The notes under the pieces were generated by a model. That model saw only the letters and a program-made list of their open reading frames with translations. It was not told the origin of the DNA and searched no databases. A stretch of 64,000 nucleotides of DNA from Planctomycetota bacterium (GTDB lineage Bacteria > Planctomycetota > Planctomycetia > Gemmatales > Gemmataceae), in NCBI GenBank assembly GCA_016191165.1, contig JACPPF010000045.1, positions 21,702 to 85,701 on the forward strand. Direction: 5' to 3'. Made by a program: the position numbers and the translations under genes. Positions 20,401-29,122 of this stretch are shown one piece after another (positions within the stretch are counted from its first letter, which is position 1; the number at the start of each line of letters is the position of its first letter).

Positions 20401-21811
20401 GCTGATCCGCGTCACCGCCGTCGAGGACGACAAGGGCCAAACCATTGCCTTGACCCGCAACGGCCAGCTGCAAATCCACGGCGCCAAGGGCATCATGGAA
20501 GAGTTTTCCATCCCCAACGGCGCCTACCTGTTCGTCAAGGAAGGCCAAACCATCCATGCCGGAACTCGGTTGTGCGAATGGGACCCCCACGTCACGCCAA
20601 TTTTGGCCGAGCGCGGCGGCCGCATCCGCTTCGAGGACATCGAAGAAGGCGAAACGCTGCGCAAGGAACGCGACGCCTCGGGCGCCGAGCGCTGGGTCAT
20701 CATGGAACATAAAGGCGACTTGCACCCGCAAATCATCATCGAGGACGAAAAAGGCCAGGGCCTGGAGGTCCACTACATTCCAGAAAAAGCCCACCTGGAG
20801 GTTCGCGCCGGCAATGCCGTCACCGCCGGCAGCGTCCTGGCCAAGACGCCCCGCGAAGTCGCCGGCACGCAAGACATCACCGGCGGTCTGCCGCGCGTCA
20901 CCGAAATCTTCGAGGCGCGCAAGCCGCGCGATCCCGCCGTCATGGCCGAGATTTCCGGGCGTGTTCGGCTCGGCGAAACCAAGAAGGGTAAACGCGAGAT
21001 CATAGTCGAATCGATGGACGACAGCGGCAAGCCGATCGGGCACGAAATCCCGCACGCCGTCCCGCGTGGTAAGCCGCTGCGTGTCCACACGAACGATTAC
21101 GTCAAGGCGGGCGACCCGCTCGTCGATGGCCCGCTCGTCCCGCACGATATCCTGCGCATCAGCGGTCTGGAGGCGGTGCAAAACTATTTGGTGCGCGAGG
21201 TGCAAAGCGTCTACCGCAGCCAGCGCGTCGATATCGACGACAAGCACATCGAGATCACCATCTCGCAGATGCTGCGCAAGGTCAAGGTCGAGACGATGGG
21301 CGACACCGGCCTGCTGCCCGGGTCGGTCATCGACCGGTTCGCGTTCCGCGAGGTCAACAATCGGCTCAAGGATTGCGTGAAGATCAAGAATCCGGGCGAC
21401 TCGAAGTTCGAGCCGGGCAAGATCATTTCCAAGGACGCCTACGAAGAAATTCGTAACGCCCTGGAGGCGGACGACAAGACGCCCCCCACCCACGAGAAGG
21501 CCGTGCCGGCGACGTGCAGCACCCAGCTTCTGGGCATCACGAAGGCGGCGGTGCAGTCCGATAGCTTCATCTCGGCGGCCAGCTTCCAGGAAACGACCAA
21601 GGTGCTGACCGAGGCGGCGCTCTCGGGCAAGGTCGATTACCTCGTGGGCCTGAAGGAGAACGTCATCCTCGGGCATCTGATTCCGGCCGGCACCGGTTTT
21701 CAGACGCATCAGGAGGCGGAGGTGCGGATTTATCCCAAGGCCCTCGAAAGCCTCGCCGCCGCTCACGCCAGCGAGGCCGCCAAGGCGCCGGAACTGTCAA
21801 CCAAGGAATAG
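17417..21811 (+). CDS. rpoC: DNA-directed RNA polymerase subunit beta'
   Basis: The 1464-aa beta' subunit shows the N-terminal zinc site ([20 protein letters not shown]), the lid/rudder region ([19 protein letters not shown]), the catalytic Mg-binding loop [15 protein letters not shown], bridge-helix and trigger-loop region ([21 protein letters not shown]), the second zinc region ([12 protein letters not shown]) and the C-terminal VEARIYPKA-type end. The start at ATG 17417 follows GGAGG. Length is typical for the long-insert bacterial form. The 576-aa minus-strand ORF 17411-19141 is an antisense shadow. The next gene, rpsL, is separated by a palindrome-rich 271-nt gap. Confidence 0.99.
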   Translation: MSAGEANYDRINDYGSVRISLASPHDIRSWSFGEVKKPETINYRTYRPEKDGLFCERIFGPEKDWECSCGKYRGMKYKGMICDRCGVKVTHSRVRRKRMGHIELAAPVVHIWFFKAMPSRLGTLLEMKTTSLEKIIYFQDYVVVDPGDTPLKEKQLLTEDEFRRSRDQYGEAFKAAMGAEAMKMLLERLNLVDLSRDLREKLAAETAKDKSSKQKLRDYVKRLKVVESLRDSGLGGPPNKPEWMVLECIPVIPPDLRPLVLLDSGNFATSDLNDLYRRIINRNNRLKKLVDLNAPEVIIRNEKRMLQQSVDALFDNNRCKRPVLGSSNRPLKSLTDMIKGKQGRFRENLLGKRVDYSARSVIVVGPELKLHQTGLPKKIALELFQPFIIRRLKELGHADTIKSAKKMLERKADEVWDILEEVIKNHPVLLNRAPTLHRMGIQAFEPVLIEGNAIRIHPLVCKGFNADFDGDQMAVHLPLSIEAQVEATVLMMATNNIFSPSNGHPIITPSQDIVMGCYYLTADPLAMFMSPGGVIDERVKDYRKNLPANLKGENMKFSSPAEVFLAFALKKLGIHARIKVRLPIEKKVVSEVAVDKDKTRVEETARDPKNLLVSTTVGRVIFNDILKPLMPFYDLALSGKHLSRIIADCYQLLGRRETIELLDRMKETGFRESTRSGLSFSTDDLKTPLSKEQFIKDTEKEVDKVQKQYSKGFITGPERYNRIIDLWTDARDNITKQMMQELKHDVRGGIPYLNPIFLMAHSGARGGVEQIRQLAGMRGLMAKPSGQIIETPIKANFREGLSVLEYFSSTHGARKGLADTALKTADSGYLTRKLADVAQNVVVTMNDCGSTQGITKRAIYKGEEIERSLSETIRGRVSRHAITTRVDDDEVTVVGENEMINWEQARHIEKLGIDNVVVRSPMTCEATLGICRLCYGMDLATGTLVEEGMAVGIIAAQSIGEPGTQLTMRTFHIGGVGNREIEEKERKSKRGGVVKLIRVTAVEDDKGQTIALTRNGQLQIHGAKGIMEEFSIPNGAYLFVKEGQTIHAGTRLCEWDPHVTPILAERGGRIRFEDIEEGETLRKERDASGAERWVIMEHKGDLHPQIIIEDEKGQGLEVHYIPEKAHLEVRAGNAVTAGSVLAKTPREVAGTQDITGGLPRVTEIFEARKPRDPAVMAEISGRVRLGETKKGKREIIVESMDDSGKPIGHEIPHAVPRGKPLRVHTNDYVKAGDPLVDGPLVPHDILRISGLEAVQNYLVREVQSVYRSQRVDIDDKHIEITISQMLRKVKVETMGDTGLLPGSVIDRFAFREVNNRLKDCVKIKNPGDSKFEPGKIISKDAYEEIRNALEADDKTPPTHEKAVPATCSTQLLGITKAAVQSDSFISAASFQETTKVLTEAALSGKVDYLVGLKENVILGHLIPAGTGFQTHQEAEVRIYPKALESLAAAHASEAAKAPELSTKE

Positions 21812-21841
21812 GCGCAGTACCATTTGTCGAAGAGCCTTTTG

Positions 21842-21912
21842 ACCAGCCCCCAGCGCAAGCTGGGGGGGTGGGAGGCTGCCCTAATCCCCCGCGCTTGCGC
21901 TTGAGGCTGGTA
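21842..21912. repeat. Palindrome after rpoC
   Basis: The inner hairpin CCCCCAGC-GCAA-GCTGGGGG (21847-21866) is an 8-bp stem closed by a GNRA tetraloop. An outer pair ACCAGCC (21842) / GGCTGGT (21906-21912) could close a larger structure around CCCCCGCGCTTGCGCTTG. There is no U-run. It may mark the rpoC transcript end or a processing site before rpsL. Confidence 0.6.
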
Positions 21913-22082
21913 GTTCTTTGCCTGGCGATGCCGACGAATGCTTTTGCGAAGCGTCGCCCACCGTTCGGGAAGGCCAATATTTCCCGTTTCCCTATTGACC
22001 CTTGGTGAAAACGGGAATAACGTATCCGTTTGCCGAATTTGAATGGCCCGCTGCGAAGGCATCGGGCGGTACGGAGTCAGGA

Positions 22083-22457
22083 ATGCCGACGATCAACCAG
22101 CTGGTGAAAAAGGCCCGCATCCCGCAAACCAGGAAGCCGCGTCACCCGGCCATGACGGGTTGCCCGCAAAGGCGCGGCGTCTGCCTGCAAGTCAAGATCA
22201 TGACGCCCAAGAAGCCGAACTCCGCGCTTCGCAAGGTGGCGCGCGTCCGACTGTCGAATGGAATCGAGGTCACCGCGTACATCCCGGGCGAAGGGCATAA
22301 TTTGCAGGAGCACTCGATCGTGCTCGTGCGTGGCGGCCGTGTGCGCGATCTGCCCGGCGTGCGTTATCACATCATCCGCGGCGTCCTCGATTCGCAGGGC
22401 GTTGCCGATCGGAAGCAAGCGCGGTCCAAATACGGCGCCAAGAAGGAGGGCGGTTGA
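22083..22457 (+). CDS. rpsL: 30S ribosomal protein S12
   Basis: The 124-aa decoding-centre protein reads [73 protein letters not shown] and [13 protein letters not shown]. The [10 protein letters not shown] stretch has the residues at which streptomycin-resistance mutations arise, with Lys at the wild-type positions. The start at 22083 is chosen over the track start at 22002 because the family N-terminus is MPT. It heads the str-type group (rpsL, rpsG, fusA). Confidence 0.98.
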   Translation: MPTINQLVKKARIPQTRKPRHPAMTGCPQRRGVCLQVKIMTPKKPNSALRKVARVRLSNGIEVTAYIPGEGHNLQEHSIVLVRGGRVRDLPGVRYHIIRGVLDSQGVADRKQARSKYGAKKEGG

Positions 22458-22561
22458 GCGCGGGCGGTTCCTCTCCGTCGCTGTTGGGTTGGAAGTGGGT
22501 TCGCTCTTCTTCGCCGAAGGCGAACAGTCCGATATCCTTCACCTTCGAGGACGAAAGCTGC

Positions 22562-22795
22562 ATGTTAAGTCTCCTGCTTTGCCTGAAGTTCATGTGTACC
22601 GGTTGTGGCAGCGCCATCGACACGGCTCTTCAATGCGAGAGCCCCGAGACGCAGGATCAACAAGGAGCGACTACCAAAATTCACTGCCCTTTCTGCAAGG
22701 CGAAGAATCAGGTGGTTTTTACCACGGACGGGGCCATTCACGCCGTGACCCGGGCGCGAACCTATGAACGGATTCCAGAGCCGAGTGTCAATTAG
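22562..22795 (+). CDS. Small zinc-ribbon-like protein between rpsL and rpsG
   Basis: The likely start is ATG 22562 (GAGGAC about 10 nt upstream) or ATG 22592; the track start at 22454 overlaps the rpsL stop. The core reads CTGCGSAIDTALQC and later IHCPFCKAKNQVVFTTDGAIHAV, giving two CxxC knuckles about 30 residues apart, as in a zinc ribbon, then RTYERIPEPS. A hypothetical zinc-ribbon protein between rpsL and rpsG is unusual. Codon use resembles its neighbours, but the sequence is short and unrecognised, so it could be a decayed gene. The function is unknown. Confidence 0.5.
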   Translation: MLSLLLCLKFMCTGCGSAIDTALQCESPETQDQQGATTKIHCPFCKAKNQVVFTTDGAIHAVTRARTYERIPEPSVN

Positions 22796-22900
22796 CAATC
22801 GCGTGGGACGAGCGCGGCGATCCCCACCAGCGATGTTTTCCGCCAAACCGGTGGGTTTTGCCGCGCTCGACCCACCCTACCAAAGATCAGAAAAAAAGAC

Positions 22901-23371
22901 ATGGGACGCAAGACCGCTAGTGCCACCACGCTGAAGCCCGATCCGGTCTACGGGTCGAAGTTGGCTTCCAAGTTCATCAACTGCCTGATGTGGCAAGGCA
23001 AAAAGGCGACCGCGCAGCGCATCTTCTACGGCGCGATGGCCCAGATCAAGAAGCGCCTGCCGGACGTCAGCCCGATTGACGTCTTCACCCAGGCAGTCGA
23101 AAATGTCAAGCCGCCGATCGAAGTCCGCTCCAAACGCGTCGGCGGGGCCACCTACCAGGTTCCCATGCAGGTGAATCGCACGCGCCAGCAGAGCCTGTCG
23201 ATTCGCTGGATCCTCGCCGCCTCGCGCGGCAAGAAGGGCAGGCCGATGTTCCTGCGCCTTGCCGACGAGCTCCTCGCCGCCTACCGCCGCGAAGGCGAAG
23301 CCATGACCAAACGCGAGAACACCATCAAGATGGCCGACTCCAACAAGGCGTTTGCTCACTTTGCCTGGTAG
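22901..23371 (+). CDS. rpsG: 30S ribosomal protein S7
   Basis: The 156-aa S7 organises the 16S rRNA 3' domain. It reads [20 protein letters not shown], then [48 protein letters not shown] and a C-terminus [23 protein letters not shown], the standard S7 pattern. It follows the zinc-ribbon ORF by about 105 nt and precedes fusA, with a word-repeat unit in between. Confidence 0.97.
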   Translation: MGRKTASATTLKPDPVYGSKLASKFINCLMWQGKKATAQRIFYGAMAQIKKRLPDVSPIDVFTQAVENVKPPIEVRSKRVGGATYQVPMQVNRTRQQSLSIRWILAASRGKKGRPMFLRLADELLAAYRREGEAMTKRENTIKMADSNKAFAHFAW

Positions 23372-23382
23372 CGAACCAAGTC

Positions 23383-23488
23383 AAAAGTAAAAAGGAAAAA
23401 GGAAAAGGGATGCGGGCATTGGCCCTGCCTTTTTCCTTTTTCTTTTGGTATCCTACTTTTGCCTTTTTACGTTTGCCTTTTTACTTTC
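23383..23488. repeat. Word-repeat inverted repeat, empty unit 4
   Basis: The left arm (about 23383-23408) is AAAAGTAAAAAGGAAAAAGG plus AAAAG. The right arm (about 23429-23488) is the complementary CTTTTTCCTTTTT word repeated several times and ending CCTTTTTACTTT. It fills the rpsG-fusA gap and runs to within 10 nt of the fusA start, leaving no clear Shine-Dalgarno sequence. Confidence 0.7.
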
Positions 23489-23496
23489 GAGTTCTC

Positions 23497-25614
23497 ATGG
23501 CTACCTTCGACCTAACCAAGATCCGCAACCTCGGCATCATCGCCCATATCGATGCCGGCAAGACCACGACCACGGATCATGTGCTCTTCTATTCCGGCGC
23601 CAAGCACAAGCTCGGCACCGTTGACTCCGGCACGACCGAAACCGATTATGACCCTGAAGAGCAAGAGCGCGGCATCACGATCTACAGCGCCTGCATCCCG
23701 TTCAAATGGCGCGACTGCACGATCAACCTGATCGATACGCCCGGACACGTCGATTTCACCGCCGAGGTCGAGCGCAGCTTGCGTGTGCTCGACGGCGCGG
23801 TCGTGGTATTCGACGCCCAAAAAGGCGTCGAGGCCCAGTCCGAGACGGTCTGGCGGCAGGCGGACAAGTACAGCGTGCCGCGCCTCGCCTTCATCAACAA
23901 GATGGACGTCGTCGGCGCCAATTTCGAGAATGCCGTTCACGAAATCAAGGACCGGCTCGAAGGGACGCCCGCCCCGCTCATCATCCCGTTCGGCAGCGGG
24001 TCGTCCAAGGATAGCCAGACTCCCTTTGCCGGCATTGTCGATCTTCTGGAGGGCAAGGCGTACTTCTTCGATCCGCAGACCGAGGGAAAAAAGTTTCATT
24101 CGGCCCCGATCCCCGAAGAAATGCACGACCGGGTCCAGCACTGGCGCGAATACCTCTTCGAGGTGCTAACGCAGTTCGACGACAAGGACCGCATCACCAC
24201 GCTCTACCTCGAAGGGAAAGAAATCCCGCTCGACATCTTGCGACAAGTCATTCGCGAACAAACCCTGGCCAGGCAGATCCAGCCGGTTCTTTGCGGCTCG
24301 GGCCGCGAGCACGTGGGCATTCAGCCGCTCATGGATGCGGTATGTCATTATCTGCCCTGCCCGCTCGATCGCCCGCCGGTCAGGGGCGTGCATCCCAAGA
24401 AGAAGGACAAGGAGGAGCAGCGCAAACCCGATCCGAAGGAACCCCTCGCCGCGCTCGTGTTCAAGATCGTGGCCGATTCGCATGGTGATTTGTATTTCCT
24501 GCGCATCTACTCCGGGACGCTCAAGGCCAACAGCCGGGTGCTCAATCCCGACTGCCGGCTCTTCAATCCCCCGAAGGAAGTGAAGGAGTTCGCGAGCAAG
24601 ATTTACCACATTCATGCCGATCCAAAAAACCGCGAGGACATGCCGCTCGCCCATGCGGGCGACATCGTCGGCATCATCGGCCCCAAGGATTCCATCACGG
24701 GCGACACGCTGTGCGACCCGCAGCACCCGATCGTGCTCGAGCAGATCCAGTTTGCCGAGGCCGTCGTCAGCATGTCGATTGAACCCGAATCCTCCGGCGA
24801 CAAGGACAAGCTGACCGAGAAGCTCGACTGGCTCAAGCGCGAGGACCCCACATTCACCTGGCGCATCGACGCGGACACCGGTCAAATGTTGATGAGCGGC
24901 ATGGGCATCCTGCATCTGGAAGTCAAACGGCATCGACTCGAACGCGATTTCCGCCTGAAAGTGCGCGTGTCAAAGCCGCGCGTCAGCTACCGCGAGACCC
25001 TACGAAAAGCGGTGAAGATTCAGGGTGAGTGCGTCAAGCAGGCGGGGACGACGGGGTTGTTCGCCAAGGTGACGGTCGAATTCGAGCCGATTGGCGTCGA
25101 GAAGGGCATCGAGGTGATCAACGCGATCCCGCCCGAAGCCCTGCCGGGGGAATTCTCGCTGGCCGCCGAGCAGGGCATCCGGTTTGCGTTACAATCGGGG
25201 GAGCTGGGCTATCCGGTGATCGGCGTCAAGGCGACGATGCGCGCCGCTCAATTGCACGAGGTCGATTCCAACGACATCGCCTTCCAGGCCGCGGGCGCCG
25301 ATGCCGTCAACCGCGCCTTGAAGGGGAACATGACGCTGCTCGAACCGGTTATGAATACCGAGGTCATGATCCCCGAGGATTACCTGGGCCCCGTCACCGC
25401 CGACCTGAACGCGCGCCGTGCGGAGATTCGCGAGGTTCTGACGCGGGGGAAGCTGCGCGTGATCGAGGCGCTCGTGCCGCTCGCCAAGATGTTCGATTAC
25501 TCCGACAAGGTCCGCAGCTTGACGCAAGGCCGCGCCAGCTGGACCATGGCCCCCAGCGCCTATGCCCCCGTCGATGCGGAAACTCGTCGCCAGATGGAAA
25601 GCGGCGAATGGTGA
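23497..25614 (+). CDS. fusA: Elongation factor G
   Basis: The 705-aa translocase shows G1 AHIDAGKTT (residues 20-28), RGITI switch I, G3 DTPGHVDFTAEVERS and G4 NKMD. Domain II (GTLKANSRVLNP), domain III (EDPTFTWRIDADTGQMLMSGMGILHLEV), domain IV and a normal domain V (QGRASWTMAPSAYAPV) follow. Start at 23497 matches the family N-terminus; the track start at 23410 reads through a word-repeat unit. A short Lys/Glu insert (PKKKDKEEQRKPDPKEP) sits before domain II. Planctomycetes carry a divergent EF-G type (spdEFG); whether this is that type needs a tree. The usual downstream tuf/rpsJ are absent. Confidence 0.95.
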   Translation: MATFDLTKIRNLGIIAHIDAGKTTTTDHVLFYSGAKHKLGTVDSGTTETDYDPEEQERGITIYSACIPFKWRDCTINLIDTPGHVDFTAEVERSLRVLDGAVVVFDAQKGVEAQSETVWRQADKYSVPRLAFINKMDVVGANFENAVHEIKDRLEGTPAPLIIPFGSGSSKDSQTPFAGIVDLLEGKAYFFDPQTEGKKFHSAPIPEEMHDRVQHWREYLFEVLTQFDDKDRITTLYLEGKEIPLDILRQVIREQTLARQIQPVLCGSGREHVGIQPLMDAVCHYLPCPLDRPPVRGVHPKKKDKEEQRKPDPKEPLAALVFKIVADSHGDLYFLRIYSGTLKANSRVLNPDCRLFNPPKEVKEFASKIYHIHADPKNREDMPLAHAGDIVGIIGPKDSITGDTLCDPQHPIVLEQIQFAEAVVSMSIEPESSGDKDKLTEKLDWLKREDPTFTWRIDADTGQMLMSGMGILHLEVKRHRLERDFRLKVRVSKPRVSYRETLRKAVKIQGECVKQAGTTGLFAKVTVEFEPIGVEKGIEVINAIPPEALPGEFSLAAEQGIRFALQSGELGYPVIGVKATMRAAQLHEVDSNDIAFQAAGADAVNRALKGNMTLLEPVMNTEVMIPEDYLGPVTADLNARRAEIREVLTRGKLRVIEALVPLAKMFDYSDKVRSLTQGRASWTMAPSAYAPVDAETRRQMESGEW

Positions 25615-25705
25615 GCCGGGCGCGGTGCATTCTCCAAACAACCCCTTGCCAGAGGGCATTTTTTCTGCGATAGTGGCGTCCTCTCGTTTTTTGGAGAGAA
25701 CGCGT

Positions 25706-26869
25706 ATGGTCGCCGGGATGTTTCATGTCGAGGTCTTCGCCGGTCAGGGTGAACGAGATGACTTGCGCGCCTGGCTAAGTGGCGCGGGCCACGAAGTGGG
25801 CGTGCGTTCCTTCCAGGATGCGCAAGCGCCGGCTCATCTTGTGGTCGTGGATGGCGGAGTCCAGATCGAACCGGCGCTTCAGCTTTGTCAGCGGCTTCGC
25901 TCCGCGCAGAACGGGCATTATACGCCCATACTTTTCATCACGCCGGATGCTTTTGCCAGGGCGCGCCTGGCCGGCCTGGAAAGCGGCGCCGACGCGGCGA
26001 TTGCCCGTCCGCTTGATGCCGCCGAATTCCTCGCCCAGGCGCACGCCCTGCTTCGCGTCAAGGAACGCCACGACCGCCTGGCAAGCCAGGCCGACGAGGC
26101 GCTGACCATCTCGCGCCGACTTCAGGAAGCCCACGAACGCATGGAGAGCGAACTCGCGCTGGCCCAGCGCCTGCAAGAGAGCTTCCTGCCGCAAACCCTG
26201 CCCGAATTGCCGCGCGTCAAGCTTGCCGTCAAGTACAAGCCCCATGACCGCGTGGGGGGCGATTTCTATGACGTCTTTCGGCTCGATGAAAAGCACCTCG
26301 GCTTTTACGTCGCCGACGCGATGGGCCACGGCGTGCCCGCCAGCCTGCTGACCATCTTCGTCAAGCGCGGCGTGCGCGCCAAGGAAATCTCTGGGCAGAC
26401 CTATCGCCTGGTGGCGCCGACCGAGGTGCTCTATCGGCTCAATCGCGACCTTCTTGAACAGCAGATTCCCGACTTGCCGTTCATCACCATGATCTACGCT
26501 CTGTTCAACTGCGAGACCGGAACGCTACAGTTTTCGCGCGCGGGGCACCCCTATCCCCTCTACATTCCCAGGCACGGCAAGCCGGTTCTTTGGCAACAGG
26601 AGGGCAGCCTGCTTGGCGTCTTTGAGACGAAATTTCACCTGCAAACCAGGCAACTCAAACCCGGCGACAAGTTGCTGCTCTACACCGACGGCATGGATGG
26701 GGCGTCATTCGAGCAGCACGCCGTCGGCCTGACAAGCCTACTGGCCGCCGCGGAGGAGTTTCAGGCGTTGCCGATCGATGAGATGGTGGAGCGCCTGGCG
26801 TCCGATCTTTTCACCCAGACGGTGCAAAAGGACGACCTGACCGTATTTGGCGTGGAAATGACGGATTGA
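25706..26869 (+). CDS. SpoIIE/RsbU-type PP2C serine phosphatase with N-terminal receiver-like domain
   Basis: The 387-aa protein begins at ATG 25706 (GGAGAG upstream). Residues about 5-120 form a receiver-like alpha/beta domain (HLVVVDGGVQIEP, TPILFITPDAFARARLAGLESGADAAIARPL). A coiled-coil (125-165) leads into the SpoIIE phosphatase domain (165-387): DRVGGDFYDVF, VADAMGHGVPASLL, LYTDGMDGA and KDDLTVFGVEM, the four metal-binding acidic motifs. Such proteins dephosphorylate STAS anti-anti-sigma proteins in partner-switching pathways. The receiver keeps a plausible phosphoacceptor Asp in VVVD. It is transcribed after fusA, where tuf or rpsJ would normally follow. The STAS protein at 2510 is a candidate partner. 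Confidence 0.85.
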   Translation: MVAGMFHVEVFAGQGERDDLRAWLSGAGHEVGVRSFQDAQAPAHLVVVDGGVQIEPALQLCQRLRSAQNGHYTPILFITPDAFARARLAGLESGADAAIARPLDAAEFLAQAHALLRVKERHDRLASQADEALTISRRLQEAHERMESELALAQRLQESFLPQTLPELPRVKLAVKYKPHDRVGGDFYDVFRLDEKHLGFYVADAMGHGVPASLLTIFVKRGVRAKEISGQTYRLVAPTEVLYRLNRDLLEQQIPDLPFITMIYALFNCETGTLQFSRAGHPYPLYIPRHGKPVLWQQEGSLLGVFETKFHLQTRQLKPGDKLLLYTDGMDGASFEQHAVGLTSLLAAAEEFQALPIDEMVERLASDLFTQTVQKDDLTVFGVEMTD

Positions 26870-26961
26870 AAACGACGACCCAACATTCGCAGCGTGCCAA
26901 CCGACGCGCTGCAAATGACGCTTGACGGTTTCGCGCGGCGGGCGAAATCGACAACAAAATC

Positions 26962-29061
26962 CTACTGCTGATCCAGCGAGTCCAGCCAGCGGACGGCCTC
27001 GGCGAGGTCCTTGGTCGTCAGGTACTGGCGGCCGCGCTCGGGCATCTCGCGGTAGAACGCGGGGTAACGGCGCTCGGCCAGGCGTGTGCGGCTCTCGGCG
27101 ATGGTTTTGACGATCGGGTCGAGACTGCCCGCGGCGAGGTAGAACGAAAGCCGTTGACTGGGGACGTTGCTGCTGATCTTCTGCGCCGAGGCGCCGACCG
27201 AGCAGGCGCCGCGGAACAGGTCGCGATGATTGAAAGCCAGGTGCAGCGCCATCTGCCCGCCCACGCCCATGCCGTGCGCGACGACGCGGCGCGGGTCCAC
27301 CGTGTAGGTCTTCATCGTCTCGCGCGCCGATGCAATCACGTAATCCGAATAACTCGGCAGCCAGGTCCCCTGTTTCTCGATCGGCATCACCAGGATGATG
27401 TGGTTGTTCTTGCAGTAGTCATCCCAGAGTTCCTGGAATTCTTCCAGGTCGTCCTTTGAGTTTTTATTTGGCGGGTGCAGCCAGACCAGGAGAGCATGGG
27501 CGACTTGCGGATCGTAATCCTCGTGGACGTAGATCCAGTATTTGTGCTGACCATCGGGCGTGTTTTTCTCGATGAGGCCCGTGTCGGGCATCGCCGGCTT
27601 TTGCTCGACCTCCTTGAACGCTTTGCCCAAGACTTCCAGGGGCGAGAGGGCCTTCTTGAAGGACGCCTCGGCCGGCAGCTTGTCCGGAATGGCCGCCGGG
27701 GCGCCAGGCGTCGATCCGGGCAGGTCGCCGAGCGTGACGCTCAGCGTGTCGGTCTTGCCGTTGCCTTTGCGCTTGACGGCGACCTTGATCTCGGCGCCGG
27801 GGTAGAGGGTGTTGAGCCATTCGGTGAATTGAGTTTGTCCTCGCTTGGCGCCGCTGAAATCGATCAGCTTGTCGCCGGTGCCGAATCTCACGATGCGATC
27901 GCCAGATTTGAGTCCGGCCTTCTCGGCTGGGCTTTTGGCATAGACATGGCGAATCTCGACGCCAAGCCGGGGATCGTCGCGCATGGGCAGAATGCCGAAG
28001 AACGGGTGGGCGACGGTGATGGTCTGGCCGACGAGTTCCAGCCCCTTGATCTCCTTGACCTCGCCGCCGCGCTGGTACTTGAGGGTAATGCGATCGCCTT
28101 CGTACTTGACGCCAAGCGTGTGCAGGACCTGGGCCATGCTGACGACCGCCTTGCCCTCGATTTCGACGAGCACGTCGCCAGGCCTCAAACCCGCCTTCTC
28201 GGCGGCGGAGTTTTTCATCACGGTGCCGATGGTCGGGGCCACGCTGTACATGTCCTGGCTTTTCATGGCGACGCCCAGCAGGCCCTTTTGCAAATCCTTG
28301 CCCAGTTTGAGGCGGGGCAGGATGCTCATCACGTCCTCCATGGGGATCGCGAAGCCGATGCCGGAGTCGTACCATTCAAAGCCGGAGATCTCGTCGTTGC
28401 CTCGCGGCGAGGCGGGGATGAGAATGCCCTGCACGCGCCCCTGGATATCGACGATGGGCCCGCCGTAGTTGACGGGGGAAATCTTGGCGTCGGTCTGGAT
28501 CGCCTTGCCCCAGATTCGGCCCAGGGCGCTGACGACGCCGACGGAGACCGCGGGGGCCCTTTCCATTTTCAGGTCAAGCGCCCGGCCAAGCGCGATCGAC
28601 CATTGCCCTTCCTTCAGATCTTTTTTCGGGACGATTGCGGGCACGGTAAGGTCCTTCGCGTTGACCTTGAGGAGCGTCAGCATGCGCGACTTGTCGGTCG
28701 CCACGCGCTGGGCGACGAGCGGTTCGCCCGCGTGGCCCGCGATGCGCACGAGGATGATGGTCGGGCTGTTCAGGAAGTTGAACGCGCTGGAGATGATGTA
28801 CCCGTCGGCGGTGAGGATCACGCCGGTGGTCGGACCCAGCGCCTTGCGAAACGTCTGCCCCTTGGGCCCGGCGACGATGATGTCCGTCCCGCCGCGTGTC
28901 TCGATCTGCACGACGCTGGCGCCCGCCTTCTTGGCGGCGTCCTTGGTCATCTTCTCGAGCACCGCGTTCAGGTCGTCCTGAGCGCGCACGCCCGAGGCCA
29001 GAACGGCGATCGACACGACAGTCAACACGCACACACGTTGCCACATGGCTTCATTCCTCAC
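26962..29061 (-). CDS. Secreted HtrA-like pseudoprotease with two PDZ domains and an alpha/beta-hydrolase-like tail
   Basis: The 699-aa protein has a signal peptide (VCVLTVVSIAVLASGVRAQ). Residues about 30-250 align with a trypsin/HtrA fold, but all triad positions are lost: the His region reads DGYIISSAFNFL, the Asp region SRMLTLLKV, and the Ser motif GNSGGP is VNYGGP. Two PDZ domains follow (about 265-340 with EKAGLRPGDVLVEIEG, and 360-440 with EKAGLKSGDRIVRFG). The C-terminal ~200 residues form an alpha/beta-hydrolase-like domain (LLVWLHPPN, then VVAHGMGVGGQMALH) in which the nucleophile elbow has Gly instead of Ser. It is therefore probably a binding or scaffold protein. It heads a run of secreted proteins on this strand. 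Confidence 0.8.
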   Translation of the reverse strand: MRNEAMWQRVCVLTVVSIAVLASGVRAQDDLNAVLEKMTKDAAKKAGASVVQIETRGGTDIIVAGPKGQTFRKALGPTTGVILTADGYIISSAFNFLNSPTIILVRIAGHAGEPLVAQRVATDKSRMLTLLKVNAKDLTVPAIVPKKDLKEGQWSIALGRALDLKMERAPAVSVGVVSALGRIWGKAIQTDAKISPVNYGGPIVDIQGRVQGILIPASPRGNDEISGFEWYDSGIGFAIPMEDVMSILPRLKLGKDLQKGLLGVAMKSQDMYSVAPTIGTVMKNSAAEKAGLRPGDVLVEIEGKAVVSMAQVLHTLGVKYEGDRITLKYQRGGEVKEIKGLELVGQTITVAHPFFGILPMRDDPRLGVEIRHVYAKSPAEKAGLKSGDRIVRFGTGDKLIDFSGAKRGQTQFTEWLNTLYPGAEIKVAVKRKGNGKTDTLSVTLGDLPGSTPGAPAAIPDKLPAEASFKKALSPLEVLGKAFKEVEQKPAMPDTGLIEKNTPDGQHKYWIYVHEDYDPQVAHALLVWLHPPNKNSKDDLEEFQELWDDYCKNNHIILVMPIEKQGTWLPSYSDYVIASARETMKTYTVDPRRVVAHGMGVGGQMALHLAFNHRDLFRGACSVGASAQKISSNVPSQRLSFYLAAGSLDPIVKTIAESRTRLAERRYPAFYREMPERGRQYLTTKDLAEAVRWLDSLDQQ

Positions 29062-29122
29062 GATGCAAAGGAAGCCCCGGGACGCGCGGAACGAGTCCCG
29101 GGGATTTGCGAATCCACTTCAG

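Noticed and set aside
25620-25680. Intrinsic terminator after fusA (TGCC-AGAG-GGCA then T-run)
   Set aside because: The stem is only 4 bp; too weak to report as a feature.
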